Assembly (NCBI GenBank): GCA_907165275.2
Contig: OU015675.1
Span: 1,505,501-1,569,500, forward strand
Direction: 5' to 3'
Source: Zygaena filipendulae
Taxonomy: Eukaryota > Arthropoda > Insecta > Lepidoptera > Zygaenidae
Length of the DNA stretch: 64,000 nucleotides
Each line of letters opens with the position of its first letter. Position 1 is the first letter of the stretch. The notes under the pieces are model-generated. The model was not told where the DNA came from, ran no database searches, and saw only the letters and a program-made list of their open reading frames with translations. A program made the position numbers and the translations under genes. Below are positions 1-12,300 of this stretch, in pieces.

Positions 1-896
1 AGAGTCATCATGTCTCTACAACTCGAACTACATACATCACATCGCATTTTGTACCCAGAAAATGGTAAAGACTGGGCATAAATATTTGCCAGCCCTAAGT
101 TTAGCGCCATCTAGTGACATTTTGCAATACGATAATAACAAGTGTTTCGAGATAAGCTGGTGTTGTTCAAGTTTCAGTTCAATGAACTGTCGGAATGATC
201 TCTACCAACTCTACAAATTTACGAGGAATGTTTAAATAGTTTTAAAGGTCGTTTTTCCCAGCTAAAAATTATCTCTATTAAACAAGTTATTACTACAAAG
301 TACATATCGATCGGTTCTAAAAAAACTTTAACAAGTTTACCTATAGTTCTCGGTTATCATTCAGAGGCCTGTAAACGAAGACTGTGAAGCGAATCAATGA
401 GTCGAGGACCACCGTTTTTTAAGGTCAGTTATACTTTATACAAAGTAAATTACTAAATAAGTAGGTACTATAGTAAACTGGAAGACGTTAACTTGGATTT
501 CAGTTATCTTAAAAGCAAAATGGTGCTTATTATAAAAGGATATTGTTTGAACCGTCCAGATTATGTGAGGTTAGAATTAGTAAGTAACCGCCGCACTCTG
601 AGTCGACTTTAATGATTACTTAGTTAAGTATAGATTTTTAAAACAAAACTGCCGCAATCAGACACTCTGAGTGCGGCCGTATCTAAGCGTTAAGTAAAAT
701 TTAGGTACCAGTAATATTATGTTAATAAAAAAAATATTACTAACCGCAATTTTTTTTTCGCGATAACTGATGATGAATAAAACCAAAACACTAATGCCAA
801 CTACATATTATAGGTAACTACTTTATTTCTTTTATATAGGTAGGTATCTATTCACACAAGTTTATATTTATAATATAAGTAATTCTCAAATTAATC
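1..896. other. Intergenic, AT-rich, no gene seen
   Basis: No supportable ORF, RNA gene or splice structure is visible. The only structure is a short imperfect palindromic stretch at about 589-676, where CCGCACTCTGAGTC on the left is answered by GACACTCTGAGTGCGG on the right. It could be a tiny MITE remnant. The rest is AT-rich with no recognised motif. Confidence 0.5.
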
Positions 897-1120
897 TAAG
901 TAAAAAAAGAAACATAATACGTACCTAGGTATTATGTTTCTTACATATTTAGAAATATATTAAAGTATTCCTGTTCGTTTTAGTATCATTGCCTGTTATT
1001 CGAATAACTTCGATCCGAAGTTTAGGTATGTCGTTTCTTCCAACCTGAAGCATCCTTTACCGGCAAACGGTACCGGTAAATTACTATATTTTAAGGCCAA
1101 AAAGGCATTTTAAGGCATTA
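897..1120. repeat. Left copy of a 224-bp direct repeat flanking a LINE fragment
   Basis: This stretch recurs, apparently base for base, at 2169-2392 (offset 1272). Inside it is a strong hairpin at about 907-941, AAGAAACATAATAC paired with GTATTATGTTTCTT. The two copies bracket a reverse-oriented LINE 3' fragment, so they look like an exceptionally long target-site duplication or a segmental duplication. Confidence 0.85.
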
Positions 1121-2168
1121 TTTATTTATTTATTTATTAAGTTTACCAGCAGTTAATACACGAGTACTTTAAATAACAATGCGGCTTTAGGTGTATAGCT
1201 ACGTGTACAACTAATTATAGGTAAACACAACATGCTTAAGATTATGCAAATTAAATTTAGAGATTTGACAAATTAGCAAAAAACAGTAAACAATAAAGCA
1301 GTAAACAATTACTATTAACTTTATAGAAGTGGACATCATTTCTGTATTTAGTCTATACATCTATACATATAAATAAAATTGGTGTCCGCTAGCAACTCCG
1401 GATCAACAGCACAGCGCCAAGAACACACGGTACTCACACCCACAAAATATTTTCTTTTCTCTTTTTTTGTTTTTCTGTCTGTTTGCTCCGTCCGATCTCC
1501 GAAACAGCTGGACCGATTTTAACGAGACTATCACTGGCAGGTAGCTGATGCTATAAGGGGCACCTAAGGCTACCCATTTTTACTTTAAATTAAAAAGTAT
1601 TTCCTGCGCGAATTCCGAAACTCACGCGGATGAAACCGCTGGACACAGCCAGTAAGAAATAAAATTATATTAAATACTACAAATATCCTATGTTGGATTT
1701 GGCCATCTAGAGCTCAATAAATGGTGGCGGAGGTTTGCTAGGCTATTAAAGTGAATATCAAATTCGTCCAGCTGATTGTACAGCTTGCAAAAACGAGGTA
1801 CAGGAGAGTTAGCACCCAATACAGTTCTTCTTAGCGGAGGACAAAGTGGAGTCATTCTAAATCGTGGATACCTGTGAGGGACCTTAAAACAGATTTTTTG
1901 CAATATAAGAGGGCAGTCAATTTTATTTCTTAGTAGTTTGAATAGGAAACTCAAATCAATGTAAATACGACGTTTTTCTAAAGTCATTAATTTGAAATTA
2001 TCAAGTCTGTCGCTGTACGATACGGATCTGCGTGCCAATTTTGTGGACCGAGTCAAGTGCCACAAGAATCTTTTTTGTATTCTCTCCAACCTAAGACTAT
2101 GGGTAGCATAGTGTGGTCGCCAAACCACACTACAGTACTCCAAAATACTGCGGACAAGGGAATTATAT
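1121..2168 (-). mobile_element. 5'-truncated non-LTR retrotransposon (Jockey/CR1-like LINE)
   Basis: On the minus strand an open frame (2143-1688) encodes 151 residues typical of the region after the reverse transcriptase core of Jockey/CR1-type LINEs, starting MEYCSVVWRP and continuing LERIQKRFLWHL. The catalytic palm is missing, so this is a 5'-truncated copy. Its 3' end lies at low coordinates and finishes in a TTTA repeat at 1121-1138, which is an (AATA/TAAA)n tail on the minus strand and is usual for such elements. Between ORF and tail, 1500-1650 resembles the Helitron/LINE 3' repeats seen elsewhere in the window. The insert sits exactly between the two 224-bp direct repeats. Confidence 0.75.
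1688..2143 (-). pseudogene. LINE ORF2 C-terminal fragment (post-RT region)
   Basis: This is a 151-residue open frame equivalent to the C-terminal tail of a Jockey/CR1-type pol protein. It is rich in His, Arg and Leu and contains the recognisable LERIQKRF segment. No YADD-box RT palm or endonuclease is present, so it is a dead remnant and not a host gene. The family call comes from recognising the conserved tail; no search was run. Confidence 0.7.
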
Positions 2169-2392
2169 TAAGTAAAAAAAGAAACATAATACGTACCTAG
2201 GTATTATGTTTCTTACATATTTAGAAATATATTAAAGTATTCCTGTTCGTTTTAGTATCATTGCCTGTTATTCGAATAACTTCGATCCGAAGTTTAGGTA
2301 TGTCGTTTCTTCCAACCTGAAGCATCCTTTACCGGCAAACGGTACCGGTAAATTACTATATTTTAAGGCCAAAAAGGCATTTTAAGGCATTA
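2169..2392. repeat. Right copy of the 224-bp direct repeat
   Basis: This copy matches 897-1120 at a constant offset of 1272, including the internal AAGAAACATAATAC hairpin and the closing TTTTAAGGCATTA. It directly abuts the 5'-truncated end of the LINE fragment. Confidence 0.85.
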
Positions 2393-3242
2393 GAAAAATA
2401 TCAGTTACCAAATTTTTTATACGATCTACCGTAATCAAGCTGATAAATGGTTAGTTTCGATTCATTTTAGAATTCATACAAAAATAGTATAGGTATTCAA
2501 ATACTTATACAATTTACTATACTAGTAGCAGTAGCGGCGTAGGGTAGGGCGCGGTGGGCCGGCAGTCTCGACAACGTTTTGACAACGTTATCGCATCGAT
2601 CGTTAACTAGGGACCCAAAAATCACAGTAAGCAACATTAGATACATTAAATGCAAGCCTCGACTCGAAACTTGCAATCCACGTAATGTTGGTAACTGTAA
2701 TGAGAGAGATGTCGAGACTGCCGGCCCGGCGCAGCGCCGGCCATAAAGGAGCGCTGCAGGCTTTTGCCTATTTTCATATATTTATAGGTTCTAATTACAG
2801 TTTAAGAGGCGCCGGAGATATCTTGCCCAGGGCTAGGGGCCAGGGCGCTGGTAATGCTAAAACCGGCACTGACTAGTAGTTAAGTGTAATGTAGACTTTT
2901 GTACGAATACACTACCACAGGTATTATGACGTCAGTAAGATAACATTTTATGAATTAGTATCAAAACCACAATAATAATCTTATCTTTTACAACATAAAC
3001 CATAATGTTCTATTCTAATGTAAATCGTACAAGTAGCAAAGAAAAACATATACATAGAAGTTTTTGAACAATAAATTTTATCAGTTTATTACAACATCGC
3101 AAGAGATGAAGTTAAGTTTTTTACTCCATATCCTCATTTATATTTTCCGGAAAAAAAAGGATATTTTTACACAAAATATTTAAAATTTAATGTAATAAAG
3201 TTCATAATCATTGTTTTTATTCCTAGACTCTATAGATAGAGT
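2393..3242. other. Intergenic with a small inverted repeat
   Basis: Around 2547-2572 GGCCGGCAGTCTCGAC is answered by GTCGAGACTGCCGGCC at 2711-2726, so about 2525-2745 is a palindromic element, probably a MITE. The remainder is AT-rich. The last part should hold the 5' UTR of the EcKinase gene: a pyrimidine-rich tract ending TTCCTAG lies just before the start codon and could be a 5'-UTR splice acceptor. No promoter element can be named. Confidence 0.45.
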
Positions 3243-5564
3243 ATGGCTTCAGAAGATTTCAGTACTTTGACGAATGTCTCACCAGCGCTCACTAAGGAGA
3301 GACTGAGCGATGGCCTGACGAAGTGGTTCCATGAGGACATTGTCTTCACACATTGGGAGGTAAGGACTATGTGTATATTAACTTTCATATGCATTTAGTG
3401 AAAAGCTGTTAATTTTGAATTACAAACAGACACTTCAATTTTTTTTATATGTAGAGACTAGCTGTCCCGCGCGTTTTCACCCGCGAAAATTTCAAAGTTC
3501 CCGCGGAATTGTTCCATACAAACTTGGCAACCCCTTTTCATCCCCTTAGGGGTTGAATTTTCAAAAATCCTTTCTTATCGGATGCCTACGTCATACAAAG
3601 AACACACCCTCCAAGTTTCAGGTCTCTACGATCAGCGGTTTAGGCTGTGCGATGATCCATCAGTCATTAGACGTAGACTGAATAAATATTGCTCTACACC
3701 AACTTATAACATTCGTTATTTTGTTCCAGTACGTGAGCGAAACTGGCAAAGGCGATTCGTACCTGAGCGAAGTGATACGTATAAAAATACACGGAGTGAG
3801 CGCCGAAGGCAGCTCCGAACACGTTCAAGTCGTGTTGAAGACCTTACCCAAAAACAAGTGCCGGCGCCTCACATTCCGCAGCGACGAGTTCTTCAAAAAC
3901 GAAATCAACTTCTACGAGAAAGTATTACCCGAACTGCTAAAATTCCAATCTAAGAAACAACTAAAGGACCCGTTCGACAACTATGCGAAACTGTTTCTAG
4001 CTCACTGCGATGGCTTGAACGATTTCATATGCTTGCAAGACGCCAGTCTAGAGAACTTTGGCAGCGCAGTGCGACAAGAAGGTATAGATTTCAATCACTG
4101 TAAAACATCTCTGTACGCTCTAGGCAAATATCACGCGATCTCATTCGCAATGAAAGACCAGGAACCGGAGAAATTTAGGAGGATCAGTCGAGAGATTTTC
4201 GAAACGTACTACGACGACCGTCTAGTGGACTGGTACCAGCGGTTCTGGAATCGAATATCCAAGATTGCCATAGACGCAGTCGAAAAGGAATACCCGGACT
4301 CTATATATCTAGAGAAAGTCAAGCAGTTCGCTGTACCGGAAAGATACAGGGACATGATAAGAGCTGTCCGAACATATGACACGGGCGTCATATCGCATGG
4401 CGATTGTTGGACGAATAATTTTCTTTACAAATACGAGAATGGAACTGCAGTTGAGACTAAAATAATCGATTTTCAACTGACCAGATGCGCTAGTCCGGTT
4501 TTAGACGTCATCTTCTTCATATACGCTTGTACGACTCAAGATTTGAGGTTAAAATACTATGAAGAGCTGCTAAAGTACTACTATGGGGTGTTGTCTTCGC
4601 AAATCGAGGAGTTGGGGAGTGATCCCGCGAAGGTGTACTCTTGGGAGCTCTTCATGGATGAGGTGAAGAAGTATGCATACTTCGGCCTGGCGTTCAGTTT
4701 TGAGTCGATGCCGTTCATTGTTTTGGCGCCAGAAGATGCTGTCAATATGAACATGGAGGTATGTCTTTGACATGTCTTTTCAGGATTTCCTCGGGAATTT
4801 TATAGGTGTGTTAGACAAGAAAAGAGTCCAAGTTTTACTAACCAAGTTTTATTAATTTCTATCTACTTACTCTGTTATTTGAAATTTATCTACAACTGGA
4901 CCCTTATTCTCTATGACCAACAGCATTCCTTGCCCATAACGCGCGTCCTAAAAACACAATTCCGACCGCTCCAGGTGACAAAATATTAGAAATGAATATT
5001 CTGTTTACCATAACACACGTTGTAAATATATTTTTTTAAAGTGAAACTTCTTTGATCGCGAGGAAAAAACAATTTTTGTGACGCGGCGTGTTATGGTCAT
5101 AGTGAACAAGGGCCCTGACGTAAGTATACACAATATTTATTTGGAGTTTTTTGGCGGGAATCAAAGATGGCGGATCGGTCATTTATTTTCATGTCCATAA
5201 AAAATGGTTAAAAATGGATTTTGTTGTGTTATAAGGTGCTGTATTGGACAATAATTTTCACAGTGACGGTTTTTTATATGCTCAAGAAGATGTAATATGA
5301 CATTTCGAGCTGATTTCTTCGATTTCCTCAAGAGCTTCGAGAAAGTTCTTGCAAGCTGTTACTTGAAACTGCCTAAATGCATTATATGCGAGAGTCCATA
5401 AAATAGAAAAATAAAGAATATTTATTTATACCCATTTTTGCTTTTAGGGCGAAGAAAAATTGAACATAGAAGACTTTTGGCAAGTCGGTCCGTACAAAAC
5501 AAAGGAGGGCAGGCTGAGGTCCGCCAACAACGTCGTGCATTGCGTCGACCGCGGCTACATATAG
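3243..5564 (+). CDS. EcKinase / CHK kinase-like protein (ecdysteroid 22-kinase family)
   Basis: Three exons, 3243-3359, 3730-4758 and 5448-5564, with GT-AG junctions all in phase 0 give 420 residues plus stop, a normal length for this insect family. The protein has an aminoglycoside-phosphotransferase-like kinase fold. An ATP-site lysine lies near residue 76 (VVLK), the catalytic loop HGDCWTNN starts at residue 262, and the metal-binding DFQ has its Asp near residue 286. There is no signal peptide or membrane segment, so it should be cytosolic. Members phosphorylate ecdysteroids or, in other proposals, detoxification substrates; which applies here cannot be read from sequence. The start is the first ATG after a likely acceptor and encodes MASEDFSTLT. 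All key residues are present. Helitron-like fragments lie in intron 1 and just after the stop. Confidence 0.93.
3463..3690 (-). mobile_element. Helitron-end repeat (Lep1-like), variant subfamily, partial
   Basis: It starts ACTAGCTGTCCCGCGCG and continues through the degraded CCGCGGAATT core into a segment ending GGTTTAGGCTGTGCGATG. About 70 bases of that last segment recur downstream of the same gene at about 5593-5690. It lies in intron 1 of the EcKinase gene. Confidence 0.6.
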
Positions 5565-5587
5565 CACTAGCGGCCGTGCTAGTTCGG

Positions 5588-5695
5588 CATCACCTCGGGT
5601 CGGTCATACAAAGAACACGCCCTCCAAAGGTCTCTACGATCAGCGGTTTAGGCTGTGCGTTGATCCATCCATCATTCAGGACAAAGCATTTTGAT
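5588..5695 (-). mobile_element. Fragment of the same Helitron-like subfamily
   Basis: TCATACAAAGAACACGCCCTCC through CAGCGGTTTAGGCTGTGCG matches the fragment at 3589-3670 in the first intron of the same gene. It begins about 25 bases after the EcKinase stop codon, so it is probably part of the 3' UTR. Confidence 0.6.
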
Positions 5696-6122
5696 TGCTC
5701 GTTCAAAGATAGAGGAAAAATTTGATTTTTTTTGTTTGTTTGTTGCGATTTAACTCAAAAACCACTGAACCGATTTCAAAAACTTTTTCACCATTAGTAA
5801 GCTACATTATCCCTGAGTAACATAATCTATACAGGAATATTTTTAAAGCATTGCGCAAAAAAATTTTGGTGGTTCAGTATCAGTAATAGAACACATTTCC
5901 ATTATTTGTTCAAAACTCTTTTAAATTTTTTTATCCGGCTTTTAATTAGCAAAATATGGACACTATCTATTCGTAATAATATCAATGGACGTGCGCGTCG
6001 TGCGACGTACGCGGGGGTGTTGCAGCGGGGGTGAACGACCTCGATCAGCTGTCGGTACTTTGTAACCCACGTAAATACCTAGCCGAACGAGCGCAGCGGT
6101 GGCGGCGGCGAATAGAGTAGCC

Positions 6123-6128
6123 AATAAA
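6123..6128 (+). terminator. Candidate polyadenylation signal for the EcKinase gene
   Basis: AATAAA on the + strand 559 bases after the stop codon. This is a motif match only. Confidence 0.25.
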
Positions 6129-6205
6129 TCAATTGCAAAGTACACATCTTTCGTTCACGATAACTTTAATTTTTTGTACAAAGACCTATCAAAATAAAAA
6201 AGGTT

Positions 6206-6211
6206 TTTATT
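6206..6211 (-). terminator. Candidate polyadenylation signal for the protease homologue
   Basis: TTTATT on +, which is AATAAA on the minus strand, about 145 bases after the stop codon of the serine protease homologue. The spacing is reasonable for a short 3' UTR. Confidence 0.4.
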
Positions 6212-6264
6212 AAAACTCCTTAAGTTTAATTTGTAAAAGTTTGCGCAGAGAATAAAAATTTCTG

Positions 6265-6332
6265 TATTGTGGTCCGGCATTCCCGCGGCAACTCCGAAAC
6301 TAACGCGGGCGAAACCGCGGGGAGCAGCAAGT
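6265..6332 (+). mobile_element. Helitron 3'-end fragment in the protease-homologue 3' UTR
   Basis: Contains CATTCCCGCGGCAACTCCG and GCGGGCGAAACCGCGGGG, the hairpin region of the Lep1-like family. It ends about 25 bases below the stop codon of the protease homologue, inside its presumed 3' UTR. Confidence 0.6.
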
Positions 6333-6356
6333 AGATAGATAAGTTGGGCAGGCCGC

Positions 6357-9300
6357 TTAACCCCATCGCCTCCTGGTCGTGGTGGTGGGTTTTGGGGTGG
6401 TTGTGGTGGTGGTGGGGGGCGGCTTCTTCGCGACGGGCAGCTTGTACCCGGGCGGGTGCGTGGGCCTGAAGTCGTAGCCCTCCTCGCCGGGCGGGGGCTC
6501 CCATATGTCTGTGCAAACAAACAAACAAACGGTGAGAATAGAGATTATGGAATAGCTTGTCTTCCGCATATTCGATACTAGCTGTGCCCCGCGGTTTCAC
6601 CCGCAGTAATTTCGGAGTTCCCGCGGGGATTCCGGGATAAAAAGTACCCTATGTCCTTCTCTGTACCCCTGAAAACGTGCATGCCAAATTTCATCCAAGT
6701 TCAGCTGTTTTTGCGTGATTGAGTAACAAACATCCAAACATCCACACTTTCACATTTATAATATTAGTAGGATTAGCTGTTTCCCATAGTGACTGGTCAC
6801 TTATCTCATCTCATCACATCTCATCTCATCTCATCACATCACATCACATCTCATCACATGTCATAACATCACATCTCATCTCATCACATCACATCACATC
6901 TCATCACATCACATCACATCTCAACACATCTCATCACATCTCATCACATCTCATCTCATCTCATCACATCTCATCTGATCACATCTCATCTCATCACATC
7001 TCATCTCATCTCATGTATTCATATTCATTTATAACAGTAAGGACGGCAGCGCCACGCGCCCACCCACCGTCGTGCGACTTGGGCACGGGCGTGGTGGAGG
7101 ACCAGATGTCGAAGACCGTCGTGGTCCAGTAGTCGAACTCGGGCACCCACAGCTTCTCGTCCAGCGGCTCGTAGCCCAGCGCCGTCTCCGGCTGGCTGCC
7201 CTTGTACTCCACCTGGGGCGGGACGCGACGAGTCGATCGACGTACATTTATTGTAATGTAATGTATGTTGTAACTATCCATGTGTTGTGTCAAATAAAGT
7301 TCATTCAATTCATTTTAATTCAATTCAGCTGTGCTCCGCGGTTTCACCCGCGGTAATTTCAGAGTTCCCGCAGGAGTTCCGGGATAAAAAGTACCCTATA
7401 TCCTTCTCTGTACCCCTGACAACGTGCATGCCAAATTTCATCCAAATCCGTTCAGCCGTTTTTGCGTGATTGAGTAACAAACATCCAAACATCCACGCTT
7501 TCACATCTATAATATTAGTAGGAAGTAGGATTTACTAGCCGTGCCCCGCGGTTTCACCCGCGTTATTTTGGGAAATCCTGCGGGTATCCCGAGATAAAAG
7601 TACTTACTAGCGTATATTTTCTTTCTGTGCCGTGGACAACGTATGGGTAGTATTTTTCAAAATTTAATGTAGGTTCTTCCACGTTGATTTCGGAATTCCG
7701 AAATTAACGTGTTGATGAATTGACTGAAAACTAGAAATTAGTTTGTTCAGAATCGACTTTCGAATCGATCGCACCGTGTTTTAATATAGGTTATATTTTT
7801 TCATTTTTACTAGCCCATGTCTAAGTTATTTATAATACAATATTTGGCGCGTACGCCGCCCGCAGCAAAAAAATCGAATCGAATTCGTAGATAGGTCACC
7901 TCCAAACTAATATAGAATAACTTTTAGACCATTAAGTTTTTCGACATAATTTATATTTTAATCATATTATTGTTTATTTTTTTTAAATGGGGTTTATCAA
8001 GATTTTTGGTCAGTTCATTAACATGTTGTATATTTTTTTTATTATTATTATTATTATTGCATGCGGAGACTTAGGTCTAATAGGGTATTACACCTTTTTT
8101 GATAACTGTTTTAAATTAATCCTGAGATCGTAATGAACCAATGGAAATTTTATTTCAATTTTATAAAAACCGAAAAATGCCTTAAAAACTATTTTTTATT
8201 TATGATTATGACTTTTCGCGCGGAAACGCTAGCTGCCATGCTTTGCTCATGACGTCACTCGGATAGTAAACAATACGACAGCGAAAGGCAGTGTATGTTC
8301 CGACATGCCTCCACTGCGGCCACTGTTCAGTGGTCTTACTGAGGAGGAATTCATTCCGGCATGTCAAAACTTACAGTGCTCGCAGTGCATATCGGAACAT
8401 ATCCTAGATTGTTTACTATCCGAATGACGTCACATTATGGCAAATGTCTAAACATTTGGAAAACAGATTTAAAAAAGGCGATTTTTAAAATTGAATTATT
8501 AAATGTACACTGCGTTTTTATGACTAAATATTGACGTTTCCATAATATATCATAAACATGCATTTTTATATTTTTTCTTACATGGTGTAAAATACCCTAT
8601 TGTCTTATTTACCTTGGTCATGGTGAAGTCCTCGTAGTAAGTGCCCTCCTCCCACTTCCACGTGTGCACGTCGAGCAGCGACATGTTCTTGAACCAGCCC
8701 CACGCGAACATGTCGAAGAGCAGGGACTCCTTGAAGGTGATGTAGACGGATATGTCGAACACGGAGCCTGGCGGGCGGACAGAGGCGTTTGTCATAACAC
8801 TAGCTGTTCTCCCACGGTAATTTCGGAGTTCCCGCAGGAATTCCGGGTTAATAAAACACATGGCTTCCTATTGGTGAAAGAATTTTCAAAATCGGATCAC
8901 TAGACTGCAACGTCACAAACTTTACCTTAAGATCCCCACGTTAAATTCGGAGTTGCGCAGGAACTCCGGAATCCGCTCTTATTTACTTATTTACGTGTGA
9001 TTTCGAAACTAGTTCTAAGTAAGAGCACTAAACGGCGCCAAGAGTAACGACATGGAGAAAATTGAGCAAATGAAGCATCGGCATTGTACAATTTTTATTG
9101 AGTAGAAGGATTAATATTGTAGTGGTACGGCTGAATAGTAAGAGATGGCGTAAGTATCGACACGTAATTTCATACATGTTTCCAAAGATTTTTTTTTCTA
9201 ACGCCATCTGTTCGTGATTTGTAGAAACGCTAAAAACAAACTTGTTGTAGTTGACTAGCGAACCTAACGGAAAAAAATTGCAACCTATAAGACAGCTCAG

Positions 9301-12300
9301 TTTGCCAAGCTATCTAGAATAAACACATTATTTTCGTTTTTTTTTCCGGTCACGTTCGTTAGTATGGCGATTGTCAGTCCTTTCGTTTTATTGGTCCATG
9401 GAGAGGAATAAAGAAAGATATATTCGGACAAAAGTACGTACCCTTGTAGGTGTAGCACTTGGGCCCGTACGAGTAGCGGGTGCAGAGGTGCTTGATCCTC
9501 ATCTCGGAGACGGCGGTGGCGTTCACCAGCTGCAGCGTGACGCACGAGTACTCCACGTTCTGGTACATCGACATCTGGACGCCGAGTTGTACTTATTTAT
9601 TAGCTTTATTGCGGAGCTCCCGCGGGAATTCCCGGATTAAGAAAGACCACGGTTCAGGATAAAGGGCTTATTATTCTTATTACCGCCCATACTTTTAAAA
9701 CCTCACAAACTCACAATCTCCGGAGTTCCCGCAGGAATTTCGGGATAAAAAATACCTCACGTCACTCAGTGTCATTGTAGCTTCCTATAAGTGGAAGAAT
9801 TTTTCAAATCGGTTCAGTAGACTCGGAGATAGCTGTTCCCCCATGGTTTTACTCGCGGGAAATCCGGAGTTCCCGCGGGAATTTCGTAATAAAAGTACCC
9901 TATGACACTGAGGATCACTGTAGCTTCCTATAAGTTAAACTTCTTTTACCGGTAGAAAGCCGCGTTATTTGCGAGTGTCCATAGGCTATATTGTTGAAAT
10001 TATCGCGGGTGAAACCGTGGGGTACAGCTAGTATTGAACAAAACATGAATAAGATTACCACTCACGTTGTAAACCATCATCTGGAACTGGTCGTTGTCCG
10101 TGACCAGCTTGATCTCGTCTCTGTAGATCAAGTTGATTCGTTCCTCGGCGTCGCAAGCGCCGAACTTCTGGTACGTACCACTTTTACCTGTAAACATATT
10201 ATAAATGTGAAAGTGTGATGTTTGGATGTTTAGATGTTTGGATGTTTGTTACTCAATAACGCAAAAACGGCTGAACGGATTTGGATGAAATTTGGCATGC
10301 ACATTTTCAAGGATACAGAGAAGGACATAGTATTGTTCCCGCACCTAGCTAATGCTGAGTTGGTGACCCTTTCGCAGAGCATGCAAGAGATATTATCTAT
10401 GTTTCTTAAGATTAGGCACTGTTGATGTTTGTTTCTTTTTCTTGTGTGTTGTGCTGAAATAATTTTTTTTTTTTTATGTCACACCTGATGGTAAGTGATT
10501 ACCATCAGGTGTAATAGGTAATGTATTTTCTTCTTCTTCTTCTTCTTCTATTGGTTTTCATTTTTCTCCTTCCGTGCGTGACAACGGGCTGCCAACTGAA
10601 ACCCAGCTCTGGGTATACCCGCACTTAGCTAATGCTGAGTTGCTGTCTTTTTCGGCAGAGCATGCAAGATATCAATGGGCAAACCAACTTGCTCAATGTT
10701 TGTTTGTTTTCTCTTGTGTATTGTGCTGGAATAAATTTAGTTCATATTCTACCAACCTCGCAAGACGTATTTGTGGTTGTTGATCTTGGAGATGGTGATC
10801 TGCCGGAACTTGGCGAGGCTGCTCCGCACCCAGGGGTAGTAGGCCATCATGTCGAGGTAGCGCGAGGGCGCGCCGCAGCCCGGCCCGCGCACGCCTAGGC
10901 CCAGCTGGACGGAAACAGGCTCATAATATTATAGAAACAGGCCCATAATATTATAGAAACAGGCTCCATAATATTATAGAAACAGGCTCATAATATAACA
11001 GAAACAGGCTCTTAATATTATAGAAACAGGCCCATAATATTATAGAAACAGGCTCCATAATATTATAGAAACAGGCTCATAATATAACAGAAACAGGCTC
11101 ATAATATTATAGAAACAGGCCCATAATATTATAGAAACAGGCTCCATAATATTATAGAAACAGGCTCATAATATAATAGAAACAGGCTCTTAATATTATA
11201 GAAACAGGTCCATAATATTATAGAAACAGGCTCATAATATAATAGAAACAGGCTCTTAATATTATAGAAACAGGCCCATAATATTATAGAAACAGGCTCA
11301 TAATATAATAGAAACAGGCTCTTAATATTATAGAAACAGGCCCATAATATTATAGAAACAGGCTCATAATATAATAGAAACAGGCTCTTAATATTATAGA
11401 AACAGGCTCATAATATTATAGAAACAGGCTCGTAATTTTAAAGAAACAGGCTCATAATATTATATTGACTGCAATAGTACATTTCACTACAAGTGCGGAA
11501 TGTTTGTCAGTACAATGAGTTCCGACTATACAGGGCGTTCCACGGATATGCCACATGGAGGGAGAGCACCTTGAATATTGTAGATGGAACATTTTACTGA
11601 AAGAAGACATTATTTGAATTTTAAAAAATAATTTAAACTGCATTCATAGATATTTATATAATTACATGGTTGAACCGGGAATCGAACCCGTTACATGAGA
11701 AAAATAATCACCCTGTAGCTTTATCATACCGATCGAGAGGCTGCATCATAAGGATTATTTTTTGCTAAATAGTGTCAAAAACAAAAGGAAGACTTTTGAG
11801 GAGGAGAATTTTGTCAGAAAAATGAAAAGCTGACATTGCCGTAAGGACACAACTAAAAATTTGTATTAAAAATGTTATAACTCAATGTTCCGTGGCTAGG
11901 TTGCAACTCGAACGAGTTAAATTTTAACCGAACAACTACACCTAGAGTCACAGAACGCAGTCCCAGCTGCCCTGGGTTGGGTGGGACATGGAGCATGGGA
12001 CGTGGGGCATGGGACATGGGACATGGGACAGGGCCTCACCAGCTGCCAGCGGCCCCACACGTCACGCACGCCCAGCGCCGCACCCGCCTCCCACACGCAC
12101 GGCTGCTCCGTGTCTAAGTCAACGGCGCACGCGACGAACGGCGGCCGCAACTTCTTGTCGTACAGCTGTAGGTTCAGCGGCAAAAGTAAGTATATAAGAT
12201 GTGGTAAAATTAGCTACAGATATTTACAGGGCTGAAAGTATACGTTATAACAAACAGGATAAGCGAAAAAATAATATTATACGTTCTGTAGTTTTTCAGA

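Noticed and set aside
6719..7132. Ser/His-rich 137-residue frame on +
   Set aside because: Translation of a TCATC/ACATC microsatellite within an intron; no codon-level constraint.
10910..11465. CRISPR-like array
   Set aside because: Units are 21-23 bp with no unique spacers and lie in a eukaryotic intron, so it is a minisatellite. The same reasoning applies to 22380-22745 and 23980-24148.
11668..11755. Functional tRNA gene on the minus strand
   Set aside because: A good T-arm is present but no acceptable acceptor stem or anticodon arm can be drawn, so kept only as a relic.
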